Assembly (NCBI GenBank): GCA_016109435.1
Contig: JAEILR010000003.1
Coordinates: 248,001 to 312,000 of the forward strand
Source: Methanomassiliicoccus sp.
GTDB lineage: Archaea; Thermoplasmatota; Thermoplasmata; Methanomassiliicoccales; Methanomassiliicoccaceae
Direction of reading: 5' to 3'
DNA: 64,000 nucleotides
The stretch's first letter is position 1. Every line of letters begins with the position of its first letter. A program made the translations under genes and the position numbers. Below the pieces are notes generated by a model, which saw nothing but the letters and a program-made list of their open reading frames with translations, was not told the origin of the DNA and did not search any database. Positions 16,794-25,168 of this stretch are shown here, piece after piece.

Positions 16794-16803
16794 TCAAATA
16801 AAG
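16794..16803 (-). promoter_or_regulatory. TATA-like box in front of the Ubl gene
   Basis: The minus strand reads CTTTATTTGA within the 70-nt gap after the E1-like gene, centred about 33 nt before the Ubl ATG at 16766. It would give a very short leader. The Ubl-E2-JAMM genes could thus be expressed alone as well as from the E1 promoter. Confidence 0.4.
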
Positions 16804-16836
16804 GTGACTGCTCCCCGTAACCTTTCTGATACTGTG

Positions 16837-17628
16837 TTATGTTCGGTTCACATGCAGCGGACAGGCGGGGTCGAAAGATAACTCCAGCTCATCCCAACTG
16901 TTGCGAAGGCCGTTATAGTGGATCACGTTGCGGACGATGGCGTCCTCCCGGCCGCACACCAGTTTCAGAGCCTCCCTCACCTGGACCGCGGCGATGATCG
17001 AGGTGGTGGTGATCTCCGCGGCGATCTTGGGCTGGTGGAAGGAGACCTCCGACCCAGTGCACGAGAACCGCTTCTCCAGAACCTCGTAGTGGCTGCGGTT
17101 CAGGCCGCACTGCAGGCACGGAGTTGAAGGTGGAACGATGACCTGGACCCTTCCGGCGAAACCGTCGGTGGCCCCATCGACCAGCGGCAGGCCTTGATGA
17201 TATGAGTGGGCATTGACATGCACCCTTGCCGCCACGTTGTCCAGGCAGCCCAGGACGATATCGTGATCCTTCCACTCCGCCTCCGCCATTTCTTCGATCC
17301 TGCCCACGACCGGTCGCACCTCGACCTGGGGGTCGAGGTCCCTGGCCCTTTCGGCCACGACCTTCGCCTTGAGCCTCCTCTCCGCGCTGTCCTCCTCACG
17401 GAACATGACGCACCGGTTGAGGTTGGACCGGACCACGTGGTCCATGTCCACCAGCGTGATCCGCCTGGCGCCGGACAGCACCAGGTCCTTGACCACCTCG
17501 TTCCCCAACGCTCCGGCCCCCACGACCAGGATGCGGGCCCGGTGGACCTCGTCCATGTTCATCCATCCGGTCCGCCGGGAACGCTCCCAGCGGTCCTCAT
17601 CGATCTCACAGGTCCTGATTACTGTCAT
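16837..17628 (-). CDS. E1-like (ThiF/MoeB/HesA) Ubl-activating enzyme
   Basis: 263 residues, a single adenylation domain. The nucleotide-binding loop is VVGAGALGNEVVKDL, followed by LVDMDHVVRSNLNR with the arginine that contacts ATP, the KAKV lysine segment, and the Mg-binding Asp in LGCLDNVAAR. The likely catalytic Cys is Cys190 in RFSCTGSE. Zinc ligands are only partly MoeB-like: one CxxC (PCLQCG), while the second site reads ACPLH. The enzyme would adenylate the Ubl C-terminus and form a thioester for transfer to the neighbouring E2. It has no ubiquitin-fold (E2-docking) domain, unlike eukaryotic UBA1. It is first in the locus, from a near-leaderless promoter. Confidence 0.88.
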   Translation of the reverse strand: MTVIRTCEIDEDRWERSRRTGWMNMDEVHRARILVVGAGALGNEVVKDLVLSGARRITLVDMDHVVRSNLNRCVMFREEDSAERRLKAKVVAERARDLDPQVEVRPVVGRIEEMAEAEWKDHDIVLGCLDNVAARVHVNAHSYHQGLPLVDGATDGFAGRVQVIVPPSTPCLQCGLNRSHYEVLEKRFSCTGSEVSFHQPKIAAEITTTSIIAAVQVREALKLVCGREDAIVRNVIHYNGLRNSWDELELSFDPACPLHVNRT

Positions 17629-17650
17629 GATGTCTCACTGACGCCCGGAG

Positions 17651-17662
17651 GATAATTATAAG
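17651..17662 (-). promoter_or_regulatory. TATA box for the E1-Ubl-E2-JAMM locus
   Basis: The minus strand reads CTTATAATTATC. Initiation about 26 nt downstream falls at the E1 start codon (17628), so the E1 mRNA is probably leaderless. A second AT-rich stretch (17661-17695) between this box and the rightward receiver-like gene could serve the divergent transcript. Confidence 0.55.
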
Positions 17663-17803
17663 ACATAAATAATATAGCCTGTATTATCATATATTCTCGT
17701 GGCCAGGAATATACCGGTGCGAGAGCGGCCTTGAAGGCTACCTCTATCCGCTTGGTTCACGCCCCGCTCCCTCGTGGTCGAACGGCGAGAGGAAGTCACA
17801 ACT

Positions 17804-18250
17804 ATGGAAGTTATCAACAAGCGTCCCGCAAGAGTGCTGGTGGCCGACGAGCCGAGCATCCAGGAAGTGACCTGCGAAATGCTGAGGGCGTTCGGCATGG
17901 AGGTCGGCTCGGCCTCCACCGGCAGGGAGCTGATAGAGGCTTGCCGCCGCGCGATCGCAGACGACAGGAGGTTCGATGTGGTGATAATCGGGGTGTCCGT
18001 GCCCCTGGCGCTCGGAGGCGGGAAAGAGATCGCGGAGCTGCTGGCCGTCGACCCCGTGGCCCGCATAATCGTCACCTCAGTCCTGCCGGAGGAGGTGCTG
18101 CTCTTCGGGCACGATGATCATGGCATCGCCAGGGTGCTCATGAAACCCTACCGCACCCAGGACCTCATCAGGGCGGTCCGCGCGGCGTTGGAGGCCCCCG
18201 CCTCCGGACGTTTCGTTGCCAGGCCGGAAAAGGGTTATTATATTCCCTGA
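17804..18250 (+). CDS. Receiver-like (REC) protein lacking the phospho-acceptor Asp
   Basis: 148 residues. The pattern resembles a response-regulator receiver: VLVADEPSIQEV (acidic start, about residue 12), the beta-3 strand FDVVIIGVSVP, the beta-4 Thr in IIVTSVLP and the Lys in VLMKPYR. At the beta-3 position where Asp is phosphorylated the protein has Gly (IIG instead of IID), so it is probably a pseudo-receiver. No output domain is present. I prefer the ATG at 17804 over a GTG 10 codons earlier because the receiver strand follows promptly. It is divergent from the E1-like gene, so the promoter region is shared; a functional link is only a guess. Confidence 0.7.
   Translation: MEVINKRPARVLVADEPSIQEVTCEMLRAFGMEVGSASTGRELIEACRRAIADDRRFDVVIIGVSVPLALGGGKEIAELLAVDPVARIIVTSVLPEEVLLFGHDDHGIARVLMKPYRTQDLIRAVRAALEAPASGRFVARPEKGYYIP
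18235..18244 (+). promoter_or_regulatory. TATA box for trpS
   Basis: TTATTATATT overlaps the end of the receiver-like gene. Initiation near 18266 gives a leader of about 7 nt before the ATG at 18273, which supports that start over an in-frame upstream ATG at 18216. Confidence 0.5.
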
Positions 18251-18272
18251 CCGCTTGCCGAACGAGCGTACC

Positions 18273-19400
18273 ATGAACAGCGAGTTCAAGGTGACCCCGT
18301 GGGAGGTCAGCGGCGAGATTGACTACGACCTCCTGGTGGAAAAGTTCGGCACGAAGCGTATCGACCAGGGGCTGCTGGAGAGGCTGTCCAGGTATGGGGA
18401 GCCACATCCGCTGCTGAAGCGCGGGGTGGTCTACTCCCACCGGGACATGGATTGGATCCTGGACCGGTACGAGGCCGGGGAGCCGTTCTACCTGTACACC
18501 GGGAGGGGGCCGTCGGGACACACCCACCTGGGCCACCTCATGCCCTGGATATTCACCAAGTATCTGCAGGACACGTTCAAGGTGCCTCTTTACTTCCAGT
18601 TCACCGACGACGAGAAGTACCTGTTCAACGACGGCCTGGAGCTGGAGGACACCAGGGCCATGGCCTATCAGAACATGCTGGACGTCATCGCCCTGGGCTT
18701 CGACCCCAAGCTCACCAGGATAATGGTGGACACCGAGTACATCCGCTCCCTCTATCCCCTGGCGCTCAAGGTGGCCAAGCGCATCACCTTCTCCACCGCC
18801 CGGGCGGTGTTCGGGTTCGACAACTCCACCAACATCGGGAGCATATTCTACACCAGCATCCAGGCCGCCCCGGCGTTCCTAGGGTCCGAGCTGGCGGGGA
18901 AGAACGTCCCTTGCCTCATACCCTGCGGTATCGACCAGGACCCCCACTTCCGGGTGGCCAGGGACATCGCCCCCACCCTTGGATACTACAAGCCGGCCCT
19001 CATCCACAACAAGATGTTCCCCGGGCTGCAAGGCACCGACAAAATGTCGTCGTCCCAGCCCAACAGCACCATCTATACCACTGACCCTCCCAAGACGGTG
19101 CGCAAGAAGATCATGTCCGCCTTCACCGGCGGAGCGGTCTCGGTGGAGGAACAGCGGAAAAGCGGCGGCCGGCCGGAGGTCTGCTCGGTGTTCAAGTACA
19201 AGTTCTTCCTCTTCGAGAAGGACGACCGCAAGCTGGACGAGCTGGCTGAGCGCTGCCGGAAGGGGGAGGTCCTGTGCGGTGAGTGCAAGAAGGCCCTCGC
19301 CGACACCCTGGTGCCGTTCATCGAGGAGCACCAGAGGAAGAGGGAGGAAGCGAAGGGGCGCGTCGAGGAGTTCATCGTCCGGGATTGCGATGGAGCTTAG
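18273..19400 (+). CDS. trpS: Tryptophanyl-tRNA synthetase
   Basis: 375 residues, class I aminoacyl-tRNA synthetase of the archaeal/eukaryotic type, charging tRNA-Trp. The HIGH-like motif is GPSGHTHLGH and the second signature is KMSSSQ. YFQFTDDEKYLF and CGIDQDPHFRVARD are typical of TrpS. The start at 18273 agrees with a TATA box 33 nt upstream and with the family N-terminus (FKVTPWEVSGEIDYDLLVEKFG). It overlaps the following trmO-like gene by 11 nt. No missing motif. Confidence 0.96.
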   Translation: MNSEFKVTPWEVSGEIDYDLLVEKFGTKRIDQGLLERLSRYGEPHPLLKRGVVYSHRDMDWILDRYEAGEPFYLYTGRGPSGHTHLGHLMPWIFTKYLQDTFKVPLYFQFTDDEKYLFNDGLELEDTRAMAYQNMLDVIALGFDPKLTRIMVDTEYIRSLYPLALKVAKRITFSTARAVFGFDNSTNIGSIFYTSIQAAPAFLGSELAGKNVPCLIPCGIDQDPHFRVARDIAPTLGYYKPALIHNKMFPGLQGTDKMSSSQPNSTIYTTDPPKTVRKKIMSAFTGGAVSVEEQRKSGGRPEVCSVFKYKFFLFEKDDRKLDELAERCRKGEVLCGECKKALADTLVPFIEEHQRKREEAKGRVEEFIVRDCDGA

Positions 19401-19773
19401 GCCCATCGGCACGGTGCGCTCGGTCCGGGGCGAGATCAGCGAGATCGAGGTCCTCCCCGAGCTGGCGGACGGACTGTACCGCATCGGGGAGAACCGAAAG
19501 CTCCTCATCCTCTTCCAGTTCCACCGCAGCGAGGGATTCGACCTCCGGGTCCACCCGAAGGGCGATGCGGGGAATCCTCTTGTAGGGGTGTTCGCCTCCC
19601 GCGCGCCCCGCCGCCCGAACCCCATCGGAGCGACGGAAGTTAGGCTGCTGAAGGTCGAGGGCGCGGTGCTCACGGTGGAGGGCCTGGACGCGTTCGAAGG
19701 CTCTCCGGTACTGGACATCAAGCCCCTGGTCCGCAGGGACCTGTTGGTGCCAGACCTCCATGGGAAAGACTAA
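19390..19773 (+). CDS. trmO: TrmO/TsaA-family tRNA methyltransferase (UPF0066)
   Basis: 127 residues of the UPF0066/YaeB fold, a small beta-barrel S-adenosylmethionine enzyme. In bacteria TrmO N-methylates t6A37 of tRNA-Thr. Recognisable motifs are MELRPIGTVRS at the N-terminus, LLILFQFHRSEGFDLRVHP, GVFASRAPRRPNPIGATEV and VEGLDAFEGSPVLDIKP. It starts inside the end of trpS (11-nt overlap) and sits before pheS, so it is part of a tRNA-related run. The archaeal substrate is not established by sequence. Confidence 0.88.
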   Translation: MELRPIGTVRSVRGEISEIEVLPELADGLYRIGENRKLLILFQFHRSEGFDLRVHPKGDAGNPLVGVFASRAPRRPNPIGATEVRLLKVEGAVLTVEGLDAFEGSPVLDIKPLVRRDLLVPDLHGKD

Positions 19774-19800
19774 TTAGTTCCGGGGGTTTTCACGGTCGAC

Positions 19801-21321
19801 ATGAACGCCTCGGAGATCCTCGAGGGGCTTTCCGCCAACGAAGCCCGCCTCATGCTGGCAATGGACCGCCTCAATGGCAGCGCGACACCGGAGGACGTGT
19901 TCGGGGCCGGGGGCTTCGGGCAGATGGTGGAGGTCATGAACGCGGCGTCCTGGCTGCAGTCCAAGGGCGCGCTGCAGATCTCCGAGGTGGCCAGGAAGGT
20001 GTACTCCCTCAAGAGCGCCGATGCCGTGGAGAAAGGCCTCCCGGAACGGAGGGCGCTCCGGCTGCTGGACGAGAAGGGCGGGGAGATGGAGATGAAGGAC
20101 CTCTCCCAGGCCGTGGGGAAGGACGAGGTGTCCATCGCCCTCGGATGGCTGAGGAAGAAGGACCTGGCCACCATCCGCAAGGAGGGCGGCAGGACCATCA
20201 TCACCATGACCGAGAACGGGAGGGCCATGCTGGGACGGAAGATGGAGGACGAGATGACCCTCGCCGAGCTGGCCTCCGGAGACCTCTCCGAGGACCGCCT
20301 GGACAGCGCGACCATCCTCGCCCTGAGGTCCCGCCAGGACCTGATCTCCGAGAAGCTGGTGGTCAGCCGCAGGCTGGAACTGACCGACCTGGGCAGGGAG
20401 ATGCTGGAACTGGGCATCGAGGTCCGGGAGGAGGTCGCCCAGCTCACCCCCGAGCTGATCCAGACCGGAAAGTGGAAGGACGTCACGATCAGGAAGTACG
20501 ACGTCCGCACGTTCGCTCCGGCCATCCACCCGGGGAAGAAGCACCCCCTGACCAGGGTGGCCGACGAGGTTCGCCGGATCTTCGTGGACATGGGCTTCCA
20601 GGAGATCGACGAGGAGTATGTCCAACCGGCGTTCTGGAACATGGACGCGCTGTTCACCCCCCAGGACCATCCCGCCCGGGAACTGCAGGACACCTTCTAC
20701 TTGAAGCGTCCTAGCAGGTTCGACCTGGAGGACGAAGGCATCGTCGACCGGGTGTGCGACATGCACCAGTGCGGCGGGGACACCGGATCCCTGGGATGGA
20801 GGTACGGATGGTGCCGCGAGGAGTCGGAGCGCGCCCTCCTGCGGACGCATACCACCGTCAACACCATCCGCCACCTGTGGAAGAACCCCGAACCGCCGGT
20901 GAAGGTGTTCTCCCTGAGCAAGGTGTTCAGGAAGGAGGCCATCGACGCGACCCACCTCCCCGAGTTCACCCAGATCGAGGGCATAATCATGGAGGAGGGC
21001 GCATCCTTCGACATGCTGTGCGGCATCATCCGGGAGTTCTATGGGCGCATGGGGTTCAAGGACATACGGTTCCGCCCCGGGTACTTCCCCTACACCGAGC
21101 CGTCGATGGAGATCGAGGTCCGGTTCAAGGACTCCTGGATGGAGCTGGGCGGCTCCGGCATCTTCCGCCCCGAGGTCACCGCGCCGTTCGGAGTGAAGCA
21201 CCCCGTGCTGGCCTGGGGTCTGGGCTTCGAGCGCCTGGCCATGCTGCGTTTCGACCTCAAGGACCTCAGGGACCTCTACGTCAGCGATCTAGATATGCTC
21301 AGAACATCTCCGTTAATCTGA
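19801..21321 (+). CDS. pheS: Phenylalanyl-tRNA synthetase alpha subunit
   Basis: 506 residues, class II catalytic alpha subunit of archaeal PheRS. The first ~200 residues hold winged-helix-like domains. Motif 1 lies around HPLTRVADEVRRIFVDMGFQE, motif 2 around VFSLSKVFRKEAIDATHLPE, and motif 3 around PVLAWGLGFERLAML. The segment GSGIFRPEV is typical. The beta subunit (pheT) is not in the window. The 3' end overlaps the convergent winged-helix/TPR gene by 23 nt. Confidence 0.95.
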   Translation: MNASEILEGLSANEARLMLAMDRLNGSATPEDVFGAGGFGQMVEVMNAASWLQSKGALQISEVARKVYSLKSADAVEKGLPERRALRLLDEKGGEMEMKDLSQAVGKDEVSIALGWLRKKDLATIRKEGGRTIITMTENGRAMLGRKMEDEMTLAELASGDLSEDRLDSATILALRSRQDLISEKLVVSRRLELTDLGREMLELGIEVREEVAQLTPELIQTGKWKDVTIRKYDVRTFAPAIHPGKKHPLTRVADEVRRIFVDMGFQEIDEEYVQPAFWNMDALFTPQDHPARELQDTFYLKRPSRFDLEDEGIVDRVCDMHQCGGDTGSLGWRYGWCREESERALLRTHTTVNTIRHLWKNPEPPVKVFSLSKVFRKEAIDATHLPEFTQIEGIIMEEGASFDMLCGIIREFYGRMGFKDIRFRPGYFPYTEPSMEIEVRFKDSWMELGGSGIFRPEVTAPFGVKHPVLAWGLGFERLAMLRFDLKDLRDLYVSDLDMLRTSPLI

Positions 21322-22576
21322 GCTCGTTGGCCTTGAGGGCGAACTCCAGGGACTTCTCGCGGTTCCCGATGCTGTAGTACATCTCCGAGATCTTGTTGTA
21401 CAGCTCGGTCCGCTTGCTGCTCATGGCCCTCCGGCTGAGGGCGAACATGCGCAGCGCCTCGTCGTCCTCCCCGGTCTTCAGGGCGATCTGGCCCATCAGA
21501 TAGTAGGCATTGGACTCCTCCTCGGGGTTGTCGAAACCCCTCCGCAGCAGCCGCTCCAGGATCTCTCTCGGTTCGTGATAGTCGCCGTTGCGGATGAGCG
21601 CCTCGGCGATGTAGCACTCCAGCTGGGTGTCGATGTGGTCATCGTACACCCCCCTGGCGCGTATGAAGGCCTTGTAGGCGTTGGGGTGGTCCCTGAGGTC
21701 CAGGTGCAGCAGCCCCTCGATCATGTACCCGTCGAAGCGTTCCGAGGGGATGCTGGACGCTTCCATGAACTTGGTGATGATCAGGCAGTACTCGTGCATC
21801 CCCACCCGCCGGGCGGTCTCCGCCTGGACGTAGTGGACCAGGCCGCTGTATCCCCTGGTGACGTCCCTGATGTTGGACACCGCCTCCAGGAGGTCCTCGT
21901 CCGGGGCCAGCAGCAGCTCCTTGGCGTGGTGGAAAACCAGGATCTCGGCGTCGGCAAAGCGCTTGGCGCATACAAGGTGGTACAGCGTCTCCTTGAGGTC
22001 GTCCCAGTGCAGCCAGTAGTCCACCGCGAAGCTGTGGTAGTCCTTGAGCTTCTCGGGGTCGGTGACGCTGACCACGTACTCCTTTAGGTCCCTGGGAAGG
22101 TCGACCATCCCCCGTTCATCTACGGGAAGCAGGGAGGTGGCGATGTCCGGAAGGACCTCGCGGCGGAAGGGCTTGCGGAACACGCAGGACATGGCCACCA
22201 CCGGCTTGAAGCGGGCATCCAGGGTGGCCCATAGCTCGGGGCCTTTGCACTTGCGGATGTCCTGGAACGGCGTCAGGTCGATGGCGTTCTCCTGGGCGTA
22301 GTCCTTGACCACGCTGGCCTTGCTCTCTCCCTGGGTCGTGAGGAAGTAGACCTTTCTTTTGGTCCGGCCCTTCTTGATGTGGGACAGGCGTTCGGCCACG
22401 TCCTTGGAGTCCTTGAGCTTCTTCAGCTCCAGGGCGGCATGGGCCCTCGATATCCTGAGAGCCGCGGCGATGCCGTCCTGGGTGATGTCGATAGGGACGT
22501 CGAACGCATCCTGGAACTTGGTGTATTGGGATAGGTGGAAGATGATCCGCTCTCCCACTGTCAAGGAACCGGCCAT
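21299..22576 (-). CDS. Winged-helix/TPR protein, copy 1
   Basis: 425 residues. The N-terminus (LTVGERIIFHLSQYTKFQDAF, then ITQDGIAAALRISRAHAALELKKL) looks like a DNA-binding winged helix followed by a basic wing (HIKKGRTKRKVYFLT). From about residue 190 the rest is helical with degenerate TPR-like repeats; the clearest stretch is ESNAYYLMGQIALKTGEDDEALRMFALS. A similar gene lies 63 nt upstream on the same strand, so this is a tandem duplication. Proteins of this build are common in Thermoplasmata and look like one-component regulators or scaffolds, but the ligand and target are unknown. The 3' end overlaps pheS convergently. Confidence 0.7.
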   Translation of the reverse strand: MAGSLTVGERIIFHLSQYTKFQDAFDVPIDITQDGIAAALRISRAHAALELKKLKDSKDVAERLSHIKKGRTKRKVYFLTTQGESKASVVKDYAQENAIDLTPFQDIRKCKGPELWATLDARFKPVVAMSCVFRKPFRREVLPDIATSLLPVDERGMVDLPRDLKEYVVSVTDPEKLKDYHSFAVDYWLHWDDLKETLYHLVCAKRFADAEILVFHHAKELLLAPDEDLLEAVSNIRDVTRGYSGLVHYVQAETARRVGMHEYCLIITKFMEASSIPSERFDGYMIEGLLHLDLRDHPNAYKAFIRARGVYDDHIDTQLECYIAEALIRNGDYHEPREILERLLRRGFDNPEEESNAYYLMGQIALKTGEDDEALRMFALSRRAMSSKRTELYNKISEMYYSIGNREKSLEFALKANELRLTEMF

Positions 22577-22639
22577 TTTATTTGCCCTCTACCGATTGAC
22601 GCTCAATGCGAAGAGCGTATTTGTAATTCTCCTCAGATC

Positions 22640-23914
22640 CTACATGGATACCCGGGGACCTTGGACCTTCTTGGCCCGCACCGCGTACTCCTCGGCCTTC
22701 TCCTGCATTCCCATCAGGCCGTAGGCATCGGAGAGGCAGAGGTACAGCTCCCCGTTCTCCTTGTTCCTGGCGGCTCCCCGGCTCTTGCTGAAGAAACGTA
22801 CCGCCCCGGCCCCGTCCCCGGTGCGCAGGGACACCGTCCCCAACTGGTAGAAGATCCGCTCCAGGTGCTCGCCGTCGCCTGCCCCATGGGATATGAGGCG
22901 GTCGAGGGCGTCCCTCGCTTCAGCGTACCTCCCGGCCATGATGAACGTTTCAGCGGTCTCGCATTGCAGCCTCACGTCCGGTCCGGACAGCTCCCCGGCC
23001 CGGTGCAGGCAGGACAGCGATCCCTCGTGGTCACCCCTGGCCCGCAGTACGAGAGCCTCCACCATCAGGCCGTCGAACCTTTCCCGTGGCCCGGGCATGG
23101 CCAGCAGCTCCGTGGCCCGGGCGGCCGCCAGGTCGAGGTCCCCGACCCTCAGTGCCGTTTCCGCCTGGGCCTGCAGCACCCGGCCGCGGTAGCGTTCCGA
23201 GCAGGGCACCGACATAACGATGTCCAGGAGGTCCCGGTCCGGGGCGCCCAGCGACTGCATGCCTTTCGATGCCAGCAGCATCTCGGCCTCCCGCAGCCGT
23301 CCTGACCGCAGCAGGTGGTACAGCCTCTCGCGGTAGTTGCCGTTGGACAGCCAGTGATCGGCGGCGTGGGAGTGGCACTCCCTCAATAGCCCCGGGGCGA
23401 CCTGCTCCGGGACGTACCTGCGCAGGTCGGGGGGCATGTCCACCATGCCCTCGGCGTCCACCGGAAGGAGTGAGATGGTGGTCTCCGGGAGCGCGGAACG
23501 GGCGAACGGCCGGCGGAACACACATGCCTGCGCCAGCACGGTCCTGTGCTGGTCGTCCAGGGCCGACCACAGCTCCGGTCCCTTGCACTTCTTCAGGTCC
23601 AGGAACGGCTGGATGTCGATGCCCTCGCTCTCCGCGAACTGACGGATCTGCCTGGACCGCTCCTCGCCGGGCGCGGTCAGGAAGTATACCTTCCGCTTGG
23701 TCTTACCTCTCTTGATGTGGACCAGCTTCTCCACCACCTCCCCGCTGTCCTTGAGCTTCTTCAGTTCGATGGCCGCGTGCGCCCTCGATATCCTGAGGGC
23801 CGCGGCGATGCCGTCCTGGCTCACGTCCAGGGGGGCGTCGTAGCTGTCGAGGAACTTGGTGAACTGGGACAGGTGGAGGACGATCCTCTCTCCCACGGTC
23901 AGTGTGCCTGGCAT
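22640..23914 (-). CDS. Winged-helix/TPR protein, copy 2
   Basis: 424 residues, clearly paralogous to the downstream copy. The N-terminal winged helix (LTVGERIVLHLSQFTKFLDSY, VSQDGIAAALRISRAHAAIELKKL) and the wing (HIKRGKTKRKVYFLT) are nearly the same, while the TPR-like C-terminus has diverged and is richer in Ala and Arg. That pattern suggests the two share a DNA target but sense different partners, which is an inference. A strong TATA box precedes the gene and the mRNA is likely almost leaderless. Confidence 0.7.
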   Translation of the reverse strand: MPGTLTVGERIVLHLSQFTKFLDSYDAPLDVSQDGIAAALRISRAHAAIELKKLKDSGEVVEKLVHIKRGKTKRKVYFLTAPGEERSRQIRQFAESEGIDIQPFLDLKKCKGPELWSALDDQHRTVLAQACVFRRPFARSALPETTISLLPVDAEGMVDMPPDLRRYVPEQVAPGLLRECHSHAADHWLSNGNYRERLYHLLRSGRLREAEMLLASKGMQSLGAPDRDLLDIVMSVPCSERYRGRVLQAQAETALRVGDLDLAAARATELLAMPGPRERFDGLMVEALVLRARGDHEGSLSCLHRAGELSGPDVRLQCETAETFIMAGRYAEARDALDRLISHGAGDGEHLERIFYQLGTVSLRTGDGAGAVRFFSKSRGAARNKENGELYLCLSDAYGLMGMQEKAEEYAVRAKKVQGPRVSM

Positions 23915-23938
23915 GAAGGCCCCAAGCGGCCGGTCCCG

Positions 23939-23949
23939 TATATAATTTA
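23939..23949 (-). promoter_or_regulatory. TATA box for the winged-helix/TPR pair
   Basis: The minus strand reads ATAAATTATAT. Its centre lies about 30 nt before the ATG at 23914, implying a leader of only a few bases. It may drive both tandem copies. Confidence 0.5.
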
Positions 23950-24084
23950 TGAAGTTAAATGTATATTTCTTAAATTAACGAAACCGGTAATGGCACTGGA
24001 CGTTGCGCATGTTTAATTCCATGGTCCGGGCAGCCAAGGTACGGCCTCCGCGTTCCGAGAGACGTCCCCGCCCTGGATGCTACT

Positions 24085-25059
24085 TCAGGGTCCCGGTACA
24101 GCGTCCCTCAGGCCGGTGCGGACCCTGCCCTTGAATATGAAGTGATGAACGTATCTGACGAGGACATACAGGACGAACATTACCGCCAGGGCGATGGAGG
24201 CCCATGCGAGGTACTGAAGGGCAGGCATATCGTTGCCGAGGTCCCTGAAGTACAGGCAGGTAGCGTTCGTCGCGATGCCAGTGATCACGAGGGGGAAAGT
24301 GAGGGATGAGTAGCTGGGATAGAATTTCATCCTCAGCACCCTGGGGATCAGGGTCAGCGAGCCGATCCAGAACACCAGGGAGAAGGCCAATAACAACCAC
24401 ACCATCCATTCCGCCCCTGATGTGCCGTAAGCCCTGAGGTAGCCGTAAAGGACCACGCTCGCCGGGGAAGCGAAAATGACCACCGTGGGGACCATCGGCT
24501 CCTGAAGTCCCTTGACCACGAGCACGCGATACAGCAGGGGCGGGAACAGGGCCAGGAACGAGCCGAGGCCGAACCAGAAGAGGGCCTGCCCGAACTCCGT
24601 GTGACCGTAGACCGGAGCGATGAACGCGTTCACCGAGAAGCCGACATACACGATGAAGTAGCACGGCAGGCACTTCTTGATGTCGAACCTGAGGATAGCG
24701 ATCCCGGTAAAGTAGACCATCAGCGCGATGTGGATGAGCATCGCCAGGACCCACATGGCGAGTGCGGCGTCGAACTGGTACGGCCGGATGTAGGTCGAGA
24801 GGACGGCGACGGCCATGGGGAAGGTGCAGGCGATCCCGGTGACGGCAGGGTTCTTCAGGTCGTCCCTTATGGTGCCCCAGTCATAGGCCACCTTGACCAG
24901 GAGAACGGCCAGGATGGAGAAGGCGAAGAACCCGAAGAACCATCTGTACTCGGGCACCATGTTGCCTGTGGATGAGAGGCCGAGCATCAGCCCGGACAGC
25001 GGGATAGGGGTCTTGCTCGCGATCCTGCTCAGCGTCCCATCCTTGCTCGGTGCCCACAT
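24085..25059 (-). CDS. TDT-family transporter (TehA/SLAC1-like)
   Basis: 324 residues with about ten hydrophobic helices. The N-terminal IPLSGLMLGLSSTGN motif and the following WFFGFFAFSI helix are typical of the tellurite-resistance/dicarboxylate transporter (TDT) family, which includes TehA, Mae1 and SLAC1 anion channels. The segment YPSYSSLTFPLVITGIA also fits the family. It may move dicarboxylates or small anions; the substrate cannot be read from sequence. It is a single-gene unit, with a TATA-like TTCATATATG about 40 nt before the ATG on the coding strand. Confidence 0.85.
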   Translation of the reverse strand: MWAPSKDGTLSRIASKTPIPLSGLMLGLSSTGNMVPEYRWFFGFFAFSILAVLLVKVAYDWGTIRDDLKNPAVTGIACTFPMAVAVLSTYIRPYQFDAALAMWVLAMLIHIALMVYFTGIAILRFDIKKCLPCYFIVYVGFSVNAFIAPVYGHTEFGQALFWFGLGSFLALFPPLLYRVLVVKGLQEPMVPTVVIFASPASVVLYGYLRAYGTSGAEWMVWLLLAFSLVFWIGSLTLIPRVLRMKFYPSYSSLTFPLVITGIATNATCLYFRDLGNDMPALQYLAWASIALAVMFVLYVLVRYVHHFIFKGRVRTGLRDAVPGP

Positions 25060-25168
25060 GATAAAAGAACCCGGGGTTGGGCTGGAAAGCCTTTTGACAT
25101 ATATGAACTATACGATTGTTAAGAGCGTTAAGGAATATTATTCTCCAGAAATGTAAAAATGAAAAGGT

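Noticed and set aside
16509-17628. Reading the E1-like and Ubl genes as an ordinary MoaD/ThiS sulfur-carrier pair
   Set aside because: The adjacent overlapping E2 with HPN and Cys, the JAMM protease, and the tail after GG are not part of MoaD/ThiS pathways; a sulfur role cannot be fully excluded for the E1 alone.
19774-21201. 475-residue leftward open frame opposite pheS
   Set aside because: Antisense to a clear PheRS alpha gene, with biased composition and no motif.
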